In this document: positions 22,895 to 32,500 of the stretch, one piece after another | Layout: each line of letters opens with the position of its first letter | How positions within the stretch are numbered: position 1 is the stretch's first letter | Assembly (NCBI GenBank): GCA_910574715.1 | Contig: CAJTCH010000044.1 | Location: 1 to 42,757 of the forward strand | Length of the DNA: 42,757 nt | Source of the DNA: Lachnospiraceae bacterium | Lineage (GTDB): Bacteria; Bacillota; Clostridia; Lachnospirales; Lachnospiraceae | Reading direction: 5' to 3' | Notes under the pieces: generated by a model | Told to the model about the DNA's origin: nothing | What the model saw: only the letters and a program-made list of their open reading frames with translations | The model's database searches: none | Translations under genes and position numbers: made by a program

Positions 22895-23131
22895 GCCTAC
22901 GGCGTTGCCCATCCAACGGCTTGCGCCGTTGTCTGCCTTGAAATAAAAAAATATGTTATGTATTCATAATGGTCGCAGGATTTGGTGATAATTCATCGGA
23001 TTCTTAATAACTTCATTGATTATCAGATGAAATTTTCCTAATTAATCACATTTCACAACAATATATCTTTTTTTATTTCACGGCAAGGTATGTGAGCGAC
23101 AGCGAACATACCGTTGGGCAACGCCGTAGGC
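22895..23131. repeat. GC-rich inverted repeats bracketing an AT-rich core
   Basis: GCCTACGGCGTTGCCCA (22895-22911) is exactly inverted at 23115-23131, and TGAAATAAAAAAA (22939-22951) at 23068-23080. Between each pair lies a different hairpin: CAACGGC-TTGC-GCCGTTG on the left, GGTATGT...ACATACC on the right. The core of about 115 bases has no gene. The GC content differs sharply from the surroundings. It is a MITE-like insertion or an origin-type structure upstream of the primase. Confidence 0.6.
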
Positions 23132-23168
23132 TGTACATTAATATAAAAGGAGATTTAAGTATAAACAA

Positions 23169-24143
23169 ATGGGTTTTGAATATAAAGAAGAGTTAAAGGA
23201 ATTATTACCTGATTATATGGATTTATTAGAAGAACAGGGAAAAGTAGAAAGCAGAGGCGAAGGATATTATGTTTGTCCTTTTTGCAATTCTGGAGACAAG
23301 AAGAACTATACAGCCGCTTTTCATATTAATGGTACAAGATATAAATGTTTTTCTTGTGATGAAGGTGGAGATATATTTGATCTTGTATGTCATATGGAAG
23401 GATTGTCTAAAAGTGATTTTATTAAACATTATAACCGTACATTGAAAATTATGCGTTCCTACTTAGAGAGTAATAAGTCTAAAAAATCTAAGAAAAGCAG
23501 AGAAGAATATATTCCTGAATTTATTGAATCAATAGATTATACAGAATATCTACATAAGTGTCATGAAAATGTGCTGCAAACTAATTATTTCAGTAATCGT
23601 GGATTGAGTAGAGAAATCATTGATAGATTTAACTTGGGATATGATTCAGAAAAGAATCTAGTGACTATTCCGTATAATTCAGATTGTAAAGGATATGTAC
23701 ATCGTATTTTATGGAACAGTGATAAGAAATACTGTAAATTTGGCAATGAGATTTTCAATATAAAAGCACTGTATTCAGAAGGAATAGATAAATTCCTTTT
23801 TGGTAATGATGAGAATGTGTTTATTACAGAAGGTCAGATGGATGCTATGTCTTTTGAAGAAATAGGTTTAAGTGCTGTTGGATTAGGTGGTGTGAATGAA
23901 ACTAAGAAACTTGTTGAATTGATAAAAAAGGTATCATCTGACAAGATTTTTATACTTGCATTGGATAATGATAAGGCTGGTAGGCGTGCAACAGGTAAAT
24001 TGATTGAAGAACTTGCGGAAGCGGAATTGGATCAAAGATATATTGTTAAGAGTGATATATATGGTAAATATAAAGATGCTAATGAATTTTTGGTTGCTGA
24101 TAGAGAAGGATTTATAGAAAGAATAAAGTTGGTAATACACTGA
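23169..24143 (+). CDS. DnaG-type primase (CHC2 zinc finger + Toprim)
   Basis: This 324-residue protein starts at ATG 23169. The SD AAGGAG is 16 bases away, longer than ideal, and no better in-frame codon exists. Residues about 25-85 form the zinc-binding domain (YYVCPFCNSG ... YKCFSCDEGGDIFDLV). Residues about 200-300 are a Toprim domain with VFITEGQMDAM (catalytic Glu) and ILALDNDKAGRRA (DxD). It is shorter than cellular DnaG (about 600) and lacks a helicase-binding domain, as in plasmid and phage primases. It makes RNA primers for the element's own replication. No helicase or polymerase gene is present in the window. Confidence 0.93.
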   Translation: MGFEYKEELKELLPDYMDLLEEQGKVESRGEGYYVCPFCNSGDKKNYTAAFHINGTRYKCFSCDEGGDIFDLVCHMEGLSKSDFIKHYNRTLKIMRSYLESNKSKKSKKSREEYIPEFIESIDYTEYLHKCHENVLQTNYFSNRGLSREIIDRFNLGYDSEKNLVTIPYNSDCKGYVHRILWNSDKKYCKFGNEIFNIKALYSEGIDKFLFGNDENVFITEGQMDAMSFEEIGLSAVGLGGVNETKKLVELIKKVSSDKIFILALDNDKAGRRATGKLIEELAEAELDQRYIVKSDIYGKYKDANEFLVADREGFIERIKLVIH

Positions 24144-24189
24144 TTTTGGAAAGAAGAGGAAATATAAATGGAACAAAGATTTATTAAAC

Positions 24190-24354
24190 ATGGAGATAAC
24201 ATATGGTTACTATAGCAGGAGATATGATCTTTCTAAATCCAGAAATAGAGAGTATGAACGGATGCTTGATATAGCAGATTCCCAAAACGGGAATGTGCCA
24301 GCAGGAACAGATATCTTTAAGAAAATTTTAAGAGAAGGGGCGGAGTGCCTATGA
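24190..24354 (+). pseudogene. Small frame of 54 residues, possibly frameshifted
   Basis: The frame reads MEITYGYYSRRYDLSKSRNR... ADSQNGNVPAGTDIFKKILREG and ends at TGA 24352-24354. It lacks its own binding site. The good SD (AAGAGGAAATATAA) instead serves ATG 24168 in another frame, which stops after 15 codons (MEQRFIKHGDNIWLL). A +1 shift near 24197 would join the two, so this is a broken gene or a frameshifted one. Confidence 0.35.
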
Positions 24355-24476
24355 TTTTCTATGTTTCCTTTTATGAGTGTAGTACTCATAAATCCCTTGT
24401 CCATTAATGCAATCCTTTTTGTAGAAATTAAAAGAGTTTTATAAAGAAATAAGTAAAGAATAGAGGAGATATATGA

Positions 24477-24719
24477 TTGGGAAATAGTACAAAAATAAAG
24501 TATTTAAAGGTAACTGATAAAATCTATGAAGTAATCAAAATATCATTTTTCTATATGTCCATTGAATCTGTAGAGACAGAATTATCAGTTGATGATATCC
24601 CAGAGAATGAAATATGGGATATCGTTGAGTTCAAACATTATAAAGTGAAGTTGATTAATAACAATGGCGCGGCTGAGATCATCAATATTGAGAAATGGAA
24701 GACTCAAAATGGACGATGA
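24477..24719 (+). CDS. Small hypothetical protein with TTG start
   Basis: This 80-residue protein starts at TTG 24477, 8 bases behind GAGGAG and directly after an in-frame TGA. It is mixed alpha/beta (STKIKYLKVTDKIYEVIKISFFYMS, EIWDIVEFKHYKVKLINNNGAAEIINIEKW) with an acidic middle. No family is recognised. It lies just upstream of the RNA polymerase gene and may be cotranscribed. A hairpin AGAGTCAA (24926-24933) / TTGACTCT (24949-24956) separates them. Confidence 0.55.
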   Translation: MGNSTKIKYLKVTDKIYEVIKISFFYMSIESVETELSVDDIPENEIWDIVEFKHYKVKLINNNGAAEIINIEKWKTQNGR

Positions 24720-24925
24720 AACTTGTCTTTCAAGTGTTGTTATAATTGACATATGTGTTATATCTATTCTTCAAAATTGAGGGTAAATTCTAAGCTTATA
24801 CTTTTAGTGGTAAAATGTTCAATGGATAGGATTACATAGAATTTTTGATAACATAATGATTGAATAGGTAAAAGAAATAGGATAAGAAAAGTAGATGGGT
24901 TAACTGGTTGTAAAATGGGATTTTT

Positions 24926-24956
24926 AGAGTCAATAGATAAAATTCTGTTTGACTCT
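24926..24956 (+). promoter_or_regulatory. Leader hairpin before the RNA polymerase gene
   Basis: AGAGTCAA and TTGACTCT form a perfect 8-bp stem with a 15-base loop, ending 12 bases before the SD of the polymerase gene. It has no U-tract, so an effect on translation or mRNA stability is more likely than termination. Confidence 0.45.
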
Positions 24957-24982
24957 GATTAGTGCTGTGGGAGGAATGCGTT

Positions 24983-27900
24983 ATAAAAGATAATACAATT
25001 GCAAAAGCAAGAAGATATATGATGTACAATTTATCCATTTTTGATTGTTGTACCGAGGAAGAGAAAGCTGTCTATAAGAAATATAGAGCAACTAGTAAGT
25101 TGGATGAAAAGAATGAAATCAAAAAAGAACTTTTGAAAAGTGTCAATGAGTTTTCCGGTATAAGAGAGATTAGTAAAAAAATACTATACGATAAAAACAA
25201 TGAACCAAAGATTTCTAAATTGATTACTGGGTTTGAAAATGAATGTGTACGATTATCAGAATCATTTATCTATGACAAAGAGAACCCTAAAAATATTCCA
25301 TTAATAAAAGAGATTGTAATTTTAGATTGCCCGGGTACATCTGATAAAAATGAGTATAGTTGGCATGAAATACTCTTAAGACAGTTAATTGAAGAGGGAG
25401 TATTGATAGATGGAGAAATATATATGGTATATTCATCATCTGCCAATCAGATGAAAAAGCGTCAAGTCTGCCTGATACAGGAGAATTTTTTTAAAGACAA
25501 TCAGAAACGATTGATGTGTGGATTGACGTTGGATATTATAAATCAAAATAAAGGATGTAATACAGGAAAATATCTAGCATATACGTCATTGATTTTTTCA
25601 AAAAGCGTAGAACCATTTATTGATATCAATATTGATGAAGTCCTTGTTTTGCCTGAGTTTGGAACAAATGTAATCGAAAAAGTAAATTATCTGGATATGG
25701 AATCCCTTACAATTGAAGAAAAAACAATGCCTGTTCCTGTAAATCATATGGATGGAGCAGGAATTTTCCTTCCAGGAGTATTTCCACAGAGTTGTCAGAT
25801 TCGCGGAGGGTGGATAAAAGGCGCAGTTTTTCCATTTGATTTTCGAAAGTTCATTATAGAAAGTCAAGAAAAAGGTATTGCAAAAGACGTAATCACAGAT
25901 ATATGGGGAGAAGAAGTTTCTATTGACTATATTAAGGATAATGTAAAGATTATTTTAAATGGTAGTCAATTGAAGATGTGGAAATATTACAAGTCGTGGG
26001 AAGATTATAAAAAAGCATTTAAAGACAATAAATTGAAGATCTGTGTTAATAATACAATGCATTATCCCAATAATGATGATCCTATAGTTCTGTCTGCATA
26101 TCAATTTTATCAAACTATCCCACGAGAAAATGTCACAGATGAGAAAATTGAAGCATTATCAGAATTGACAATTGAGAAAATAAAAGATGCTAAGATGAAT
26201 CCAGATACAGCACTTGAAATTATGGGAGCGGATATGGATGAAATGGAAGGTCTTGATCCGTTCTATGCGTCAATTAAAGCATATCCTCAGATGCTACAAG
26301 ATTCATTTGTAAGAAAGAGGATTGATAAAAAGATTCAATCTGAACGTAGAAAGGCTATGTCAGGAAGACCATATATTAAGGGATATTATAATTACATCTG
26401 TCCAGATTTATATGCAACATGTGAATATTGGTTTTGCGGGATTGAAGAACCTAAAGGACTTATACCGAGGAATTATGTATACAATGCATTATATTGTGGG
26501 AAGGAAGATGTAACAGAAGTATGTTGTCTTAGAAGTCCGCATTTATCGGATTGTGAACATGGAGTACGTTTGTTGGAGAGATCAGATGAATGTAAACGAT
26601 GGTTTGATGGAATGGATACAGTAATAAGTACGCATGATTTGTTGACAAAAATTCTCCAATGTGACGTTGATGGGGATGAAATGTTGCTTACACCGGATAA
26701 AGCATTCATTGATTTATTGGATAGAAATAAGCTGCCCCTATATTATGAGATGAAAAAGGCAGAGCCATCAGAAGTAAATAAGCGAAATATATTTGAATGT
26801 TTAATGCGTAGTTTTAAAAACGAAAAAATCGGTGATATTTCTAATGTTATGACCAAATATATAAACATGGCATATGAAGTGGATACAGATTTTATCCGCA
26901 TCATGACAGCTTATAATAATTTTTGTATAGATAATCCAAAATCTCAATATATGCCATCCCTGGGGAAATATCAAGAGATATATAATGAATGGTTAGAGGG
27001 AGAATGTCCGTATTTCTTCAAGTATGCTAAAGCTAAAAGATCTGATAAGTGCTGTGATAACGAAAAAGTTAATAAACGGAGCAATGTAAACCGAATAAGT
27101 AAATGTATAGAAAAACGTACCAGGAGTAATAAAGATAATATATGGATTTATCCTATTGATGGCAGTAACTTTAATCCGAGGTATTTTCAAGATGTTGATT
27201 TTAAAATAGATCGTTCTTCAGATATATACAAAACATTACGAGATAGCCTGATAAAACTTAAGGAAATAGATACAGAAAAGTTTAGAGAAAGACTGAGAAA
27301 AAAGTATAATTCCAGTAAAAATGATAAGAAATCAGGATATGATATTTATTATTTTTATTGTAACTCTGTATTATTAAATATAGTAAGAGAAACGTATAAT
27401 ATCAATGAACGAATAGGTTTCCGTAGAAAGACTGCATTGTATCTCTTAGATATCGAATATTTTCAAGAGGAAAATATAGATTCAGACAAATCTATCCTTT
27501 GGAATTGTTTTGGAGATATTTTGTATGAAAACTTGACATTTAATTTAAAGCATAAACCAGAGGAACTTTTTAAGGTAAAGAGGAACGCATATAAGAAATT
27601 CAATAAAAGAGAAGAAGAGATTCAAGAAATGATTGAATCCGTACAGAATGAAATGACAGATGAATATAAGATACCGATTATGGATTTCGAATATTCTTGG
27701 ATCAGCAATCTTCCTTGTAGAAAAGGTTGTGAGAGTGACCGATATTTATTATATCTATTGCTTGTATTACATAAGAGAAAACAAAAATATCTAAGCAAAA
27801 TGCAAAACCGAAAAAATATTACAGATGATAATCGTAATCATTTTAGAATTTATAATAATGCCAGGTATAGAAGAGTAACAAGGAACACAATAGACCGATG

Positions 27901-28204
27901 GTTAGGAAGAACAATTGCAAAAAAGGGAATGGAGAGACTTATAAAAAAAGAGTTGATACGAGTAATATATTGCAATAAATATGATAAGATATACTTGAAT
28001 CTGCCAGAACCAACAGCTAATAAAAAGGAAATATTTTTTGTGACAGACAATAATCCTATGATAGATTTTTATGTGTATTCAGGAGAAGCAAAGGTAAAGG
28101 AATGTGTGATTTGCCATAAGAGATTTCTTGTCACAGGCGGAAATATAAAAACATGCAGTCCCAAATGTTCTCGTATCAATGAACTTAGGAATAAAAACAT
28201 ATAG
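24983..28204 (+). CDS. Single-chain RNA polymerase of the YonO/RdRP (DbDGD) type, ATA start
   Basis: A protein of about 1073 residues with the two-barrel RNA polymerase pattern shared by phage YonO and eukaryotic RNAi RdRPs. MVYSSSANQMKKRQVCLI (near residues 147-164) matches the first-barrel segment that carries SSSQ-type and basic residues. CLRSPHLSDCEHGVRL (near 515-530) matches the 'RxPxxxxxD' block. CDVDGDEMLLTPD (D561, D563, D565) is the metal-binding DxDGD loop, followed by LPLYYEMKKAEPSEV. The C-terminus has a possible winged helix and a zinc knuckle (CVICHKRF...CSPKC). GGGAGG (24969-24974) precedes ATA 24983. GTG 24962 lies upstream of that SD, and ATG 25019 is the next alternative. 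Likely role: element-specific transcription. Confidence 0.82.
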   Translation: MKDNTIAKARRYMMYNLSIFDCCTEEEKAVYKKYRATSKLDEKNEIKKELLKSVNEFSGIREISKKILYDKNNEPKISKLITGFENECVRLSESFIYDKENPKNIPLIKEIVILDCPGTSDKNEYSWHEILLRQLIEEGVLIDGEIYMVYSSSANQMKKRQVCLIQENFFKDNQKRLMCGLTLDIINQNKGCNTGKYLAYTSLIFSKSVEPFIDINIDEVLVLPEFGTNVIEKVNYLDMESLTIEEKTMPVPVNHMDGAGIFLPGVFPQSCQIRGGWIKGAVFPFDFRKFIIESQEKGIAKDVITDIWGEEVSIDYIKDNVKIILNGSQLKMWKYYKSWEDYKKAFKDNKLKICVNNTMHYPNNDDPIVLSAYQFYQTIPRENVTDEKIEALSELTIEKIKDAKMNPDTALEIMGADMDEMEGLDPFYASIKAYPQMLQDSFVRKRIDKKIQSERRKAMSGRPYIKGYYNYICPDLYATCEYWFCGIEEPKGLIPRNYVYNALYCGKEDVTEVCCLRSPHLSDCEHGVRLLERSDECKRWFDGMDTVISTHDLLTKILQCDVDGDEMLLTPDKAFIDLLDRNKLPLYYEMKKAEPSEVNKRNIFECLMRSFKNEKIGDISNVMTKYINMAYEVDTDFIRIMTAYNNFCIDNPKSQYMPSLGKYQEIYNEWLEGECPYFFKYAKAKRSDKCCDNEKVNKRSNVNRISKCIEKRTRSNKDNIWIYPIDGSNFNPRYFQDVDFKIDRSSDIYKTLRDSLIKLKEIDTEKFRERLRKKYNSSKNDKKSGYDIYYFYCNSVLLNIVRETYNINERIGFRRKTALYLLDIEYFQEENIDSDKSILWNCFGDILYENLTFNLKHKPEELFKVKRNAYKKFNKREEEIQEMIESVQNEMTDEYKIPIMDFEYSWISNLPCRKGCESDRYLLYLLLVLHKRKQKYLSKMQNRKNITDDNRNHFRIYNNARYRRVTRNTIDRWLGRTIAKKGMERLIKKELIRVIYCNKYDKIYLNLPEPTANKKEIFFVTDNNPMIDFYVYSGEAKVKECVICHKRFLVTGGNIKTCSPKCSRINELRNKNI

Positions 28205-28324
28205 TTCTATAACAGATAGAATAATTAGGAGTTTTGATTCTGGGTAAAAGTGCTTGGAAATCCTATAAAATAGAGTATTCTGAGCATTTTCATCTAATTT
28301 CGAAGATTTATATAAAAAAGAGAG

Positions 28325-28363
28325 GAAAGATGCGTGATTAACTTATCTAGCGTCTTTCTTTTA
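28325..28363 (+). terminator. Terminator after the RNA polymerase gene
   Basis: GAAAGATGC (28325-28333) pairs with GCGTCTTTC (28350-28358, one G-U) and is followed by TTTTATAATTTT. Confidence 0.65.
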
Positions 28364-28396
28364 TAATTTTGCATTAGAAATTGAGGAGGTAAGGTA

Positions 28397-28636
28397 TTGG
28401 ATACATTAAATGTGGTAGTAAGAAAATATTTGAATGCAAATGGTATTCGAGTCGGATATTTTGCTGATTATATTGGATGCGATCGTACACGTTGTAGCAG
28501 ATGGCTAAAAGGTGAAAGCAGATTAAGAAAAATACAGATTAAAAAAGTACATGAATTTCTTGAAGGGAAATTTTTGAAGTCTGTTGAAGATATTATGAAG
28601 AAGGAGGAAGAATGTTATTATAAGGATAAATTTTAA
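28397..28636 (+). CDS. Small HTH regulator, TTG start
   Basis: This 79-residue protein starts at TTG 28397 behind GAGGAGGTAAGGTA. It has a phage-type HTH: VRKYLNANGIRVGYFADYIGCDRTRCSRWLKGESRLRKIQIKKVHEFLEGKF. The 'SRWLKGESRL' recognition helix is like that of short Cro/XRE proteins. It is the first gene of a group that includes the tape-measure gene, so it may control this late-like operon. Its 3' end overlaps the hidden gene at 28617. Confidence 0.75.
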   Translation: MDTLNVVVRKYLNANGIRVGYFADYIGCDRTRCSRWLKGESRLRKIQIKKVHEFLEGKFLKSVEDIMKKEEECYYKDKF

Positions 28637-28805
28637 TGATGAATTATATGATTTTTTAATTCAAGTCTTAAACGAAAAATTCTACGCCACAACAGATCTT
28701 GAAGAATTAGCAAAGATCAATCAACTTTATAAATCTTTAGGTCACAAGACAGAATCTTGGTTATCGGCAATTCAGCCAAACATTTCCAAAAAAATAGAAA
28801 ATTGA
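28617..28805 (+). CDS. Hidden 62-residue gene with ATT/ATA start
   Basis: The frame 28617-28805 has no ATG, GTG or TTG at all after the in-frame TGA at 28596. It nevertheless reads as a good protein: RINFNDELYDFLIQVLNEKF, ATTDLEELAKINQLYKSLGH, TESWLSAIQPNISKKIEN. A strong SD AAGGAGG (28601-28607) lies 9 bases before ATT 28617 and 12 before ATA 28620. The ATG at 28612 gives only MLL-stop. The protein is helical and unrecognised. The same SD-ATTATAAG arrangement is seen at the tape-measure gene. Confidence 0.55.
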   Translation: MIRINFNDELYDFLIQVLNEKFYATTDLEELAKINQLYKSLGHKTESWLSAIQPNISKKIEN

Positions 28806-28841
28806 ATATAGAAAATAGTGTAAAGAACAAAAGGAGAATAT

Positions 28842-29447
28842 ATGGAGAATAGAGAGGAATTATTAAAACAACTAGAAGTGGGAAGGACTTATGTGATTCG
28901 GCTGTCATCTGGCGCATTGATATCAGGAGCATTAGCATCAAGGTATGAATATCTTACAGAAGCAGGAATTCAAAAATCATACAGAATTTCATTTGGTAAT
29001 TCAAAATTCATTGATATAGCAGAAGAGGAAGTAGAATTTATTGAATTGGTAGAACATCATAAAACGGTATTAGAATATCTTGAGAAATTCGGGGAAGAGC
29101 ATGAGATCCGTTTTTTTGATGATGCGGGTAATTTGCTTCCTAATTCCGTGATTTTAGGAAATATCATAGAGAAGGACATATGGGATAATCTCCTGGAACA
29201 AGAGAAGAGAGAACTTTTAAGTTATCTCCGACTAAGCAGTTCTGATGTAGTTGAGATTCTCAATACATATATGGATTCTAAGTCAGAGAATGATAAAATG
29301 CATGAAAAAAGATTAAAGGCATTAGATGCAACACTTAGGTTCCTGGAGAAATATAATGTAATGAAAGAGACATTTCCACATTTTGATAAAGCATTTGAAT
29401 TCTTATATAAAGATTTTGGTATTAAGGAATTGATTGATGCGGTTTAG
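28842..29447 (+). CDS. Hypothetical protein preceding the tape measure
   Basis: This 201-residue protein (MENREELLKQLEVGRTYVIR) starts at ATG 28842 behind AAAGGAGAATAT. Residues 1-70 look like a small beta-barrel (YVIRLSSGALISGALASRYEYLTE, ISFGNSKFIDIAEEEVEF). The remainder is helical and acidic (LLEQEKRELLSYLRLSSSDVVEILN, LRFLEKYNVMKETFPHFDKAFEFL). In phages the gene before the tape measure is a tail-assembly chaperone. This one has no slippery-sequence overlap, so that role is only suggested by position. Confidence 0.55.
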   Translation: MENREELLKQLEVGRTYVIRLSSGALISGALASRYEYLTEAGIQKSYRISFGNSKFIDIAEEEVEFIELVEHHKTVLEYLEKFGEEHEIRFFDDAGNLLPNSVILGNIIEKDIWDNLLEQEKRELLSYLRLSSSDVVEILNTYMDSKSENDKMHEKRLKALDATLRFLEKYNVMKETFPHFDKAFEFLYKDFGIKELIDAV

Positions 29448-29518
29448 AAAAAAGATTTAGGAGAGGAGCATGTATTTATAAGTTTCTCTTCTAATGTGAA
29501 AGTAAGGGAGGGATTATT

Positions 29519-32500
29519 ATAAGCGAATTTATTGCGAAGATCAAAGCGGAGCTAGATACAGAAGAAGCTGAGAAAAAGTTAAATGATCTTGCAAATGGAA
29601 AAAAGAAAGTCAAGATTGAAGTAGATGCGAATAATATAGACGAAACAGTCAGAAAAGTAGATCAGTTAAAAGATAAAAATGTAAAGGTTAGAACCAATGT
29701 TACAGGAGCGAAAGATGTTGACGGGTTATTGAAAAGCTATAAAAGTGCAGAAAAGAGTGCAAGCGGTTTTAGTAACTCGATAAAAAATATTGCAAAGGTC
29801 GGGACATATATCAATATCTTTCAGGAGATTGAACGAGGTGCAAAGGCAGCGGTCAAGGCAGTGCAGGAGATAGATAAATCTATAGTCGATTTACAGATGG
29901 CTACCGGGGATTCTTATACCAATGTCAGGAAGTTAGTAAGTGGGTACAATGATTTTGCAAAACAGTTAGGAGCAACGACAACAGAAGTATCAATGGGCGC
30001 TTCAGATTGGTTAAGACAGGGTAAAAGCATTGCAGATACAAACAAACTAGTACAAGATTCCATGGTATTGTCTAAGGTTGCCAATATTAGTTCTGAAGAC
30101 TCTACAAGTTATCTGACAGCTATGATGAAGGGATATAAGAAATCGGTAGAAGAGGTAGCAGAGATAAATGATTCTCTGACATCCATTGACTTAGCTGCTG
30201 CCGTAGATGCCGGAGGTCTGGCAGAAGCAACAAGCCGTGTTGCCGCAAGTGCTGATTTGGCAGGAATCTCATTAAACAAATTATTAGGATATGAAGCTGC
30301 GGTGGGTGAAGCTTCGCAGGAATCAATGTCGGTGATTGGTAACTCGTTCAAAACTATTTTCAGTAGAATGTCGGATATCAAAGCGGGCAACCTTGAGCTG
30401 ATTGATGAAGATGGAACAACTGCGACTTTATCTGATGTTGAAACGGTCTTAAATAATATAGGTGTTCAACTTCGAAGTTCTACAAATGAGTTCCGTGATT
30501 TTGATGATGTCCTGGATGATACGGCTAAGAGATGGGATAAATTATCATCCGTACAGCAAGCGGCGGTAAGTAAAGCATTTGCGGGACAAAGACAATCCAA
30601 CCGATTTAAACTTTTAATGGAGAATTATAATACTGCACTGGAATATGAGAAGATCGCCAATAAATCATCTGGCACGGCTATGCAGAAGTTCAACGATGCA
30701 TACCTTAATTCGATAGAGGCAAAACAAAAAAGTTTACAAGCTTCTTTTGAGGGTTTATCGGTAAATTTAATTAGCAGAGATAGTATCAGTGGCATATTAG
30801 AAGCAACGCAGGCTTTAGTGGAGTTTTTAGATAAGACTAACTTGTTAAAAGGTGCGTTATCTGGACTTGCGGTAGGCGGTGTGTTAAAAGGATTTGTTGC
30901 ATTGACATCCTCTATTACTCAGGCTGCTATGAAAATGCAGAATTTTCAACAGGCAATGAGTCTACTAAAAATGGGTGATATCGGTACGGATGGTATAGAA
31001 AAGTTATCCGTGTTAATGGATGGGCTTTCGCAGAGTCAGTTAAAAGCTGTCATATCATCGGAACAATTATCAACAGCACAAAGATTATCTATTTTAACGG
31101 CCATGGGGATGTCGGATGCACAGGCTTCGGCTACATTGTCTACAATGGGCTTATCAACAGCAGAAGGAGCAGCGACAGCAAGTACACTTTCTCTTGGATC
31201 GGCATTTAAAGGGCTGTGGAGTACCTTGATGGCGAACCCTATTGTGTTGATTTCGACGGCTTTAACAGCGGGAATTGCTATGTGGAGCAGTTATAAGCAG
31301 TCAATAGAAGAATCCATACAAAAAGCAACGGATGCGTCAACAGCCTGGAGAGAATCTACCAATACCTTAAATGAACAGATAACAAAATATAAAGAATTGA
31401 AAGCTCAATTAGATTCCGGTACGCTAACCCCGGTAGAAGAATTTGAGACTCGGCAACAAATTCTTGATATTCAGACACAGATTACTTCTGAATATGGTAA
31501 TCAGGTATCAGGGATTGACCTTGTAAATGGAAGCCTGCAGACACAACTCGGATTATTACAGCAAATATCATCTGAAAATGCAAGAAGCACATTAAATGAG
31601 AACCGGAAAGAGTATAGAGATGCATTCGATGAAATGACAAAAGAGCAGGCATATAATCTTGGCTCAATTGAAATTGATGATAAAAGTAAATTAAACAAAG
31701 ATATTAGAAATATTGTAAATTCTTTTGAAGATGCAGGTCTTTCATTGACTAAAAGCGGTGGCGGTGGAGCTTTGTTAAGTGTTCTTTTTAAAGGAGATGC
31801 TACACAGGCAGAAGCGACCATAGATAGCTTTATGAATAAGATAGATGCTTTAAAATCCAAATATGATGATAAGAATAGTATTCATGTTTTAGATTCGATT
31901 CTGGATCAAGCGTCGGTCTCTCTGTCAGATAATAAAAAGATTCTCGAAGATTATCAGGAAAATTACAAGACATTTCTTCAAATGGATATGCAGTCAAAAG
32001 GATCTGTCGCAGATATATTTAACAAGTATACAGAGTCCGTTCAGAAGTATAATGAAGCATTGTCGAGTGGAAATGTGGATCATATCAATAAAGCCCGGAC
32101 AGATTTTGCCTCCTTGAGCGAAGAAGTAAATGGTCTTTTGTCAAAAGAGGATAATTCTAAATTCTCGACTTTATTTGATGATGTGACGAATCAGTTGAAT
32201 AAAGCAAGTATCAAAGCGTTTGATTTTCAGGAAGCGTTGTCTGGGGAAGTTGGCAGTAAAAATCAATTTCATAAGGTTTCAGAGGATATCAAAGGCGTGT
32301 CAGATCATCTAAAAGAATTGAAGTTAGATTCCGTTGATGCGTTGGATGCACTTATTACAGAAGGTAATCAAGTAGGGGAAAGTGAATTATGGACGCTTGC
32401 AGAAGCTTGGGGATTAGGTGCAGAGTCTTCAAAAGATGATTTACAATCTTTCATTGATATATTGTCGCAAGTCGGAATTGTGAGTGGTGAAGTTGCGAAT

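Noticed and set aside
28842..29447. Tail-assembly chaperone with programmed frameshift
   Set aside because: Position fits, but there is no slippery sequence or overlapping extension frame before the tape-measure gene.
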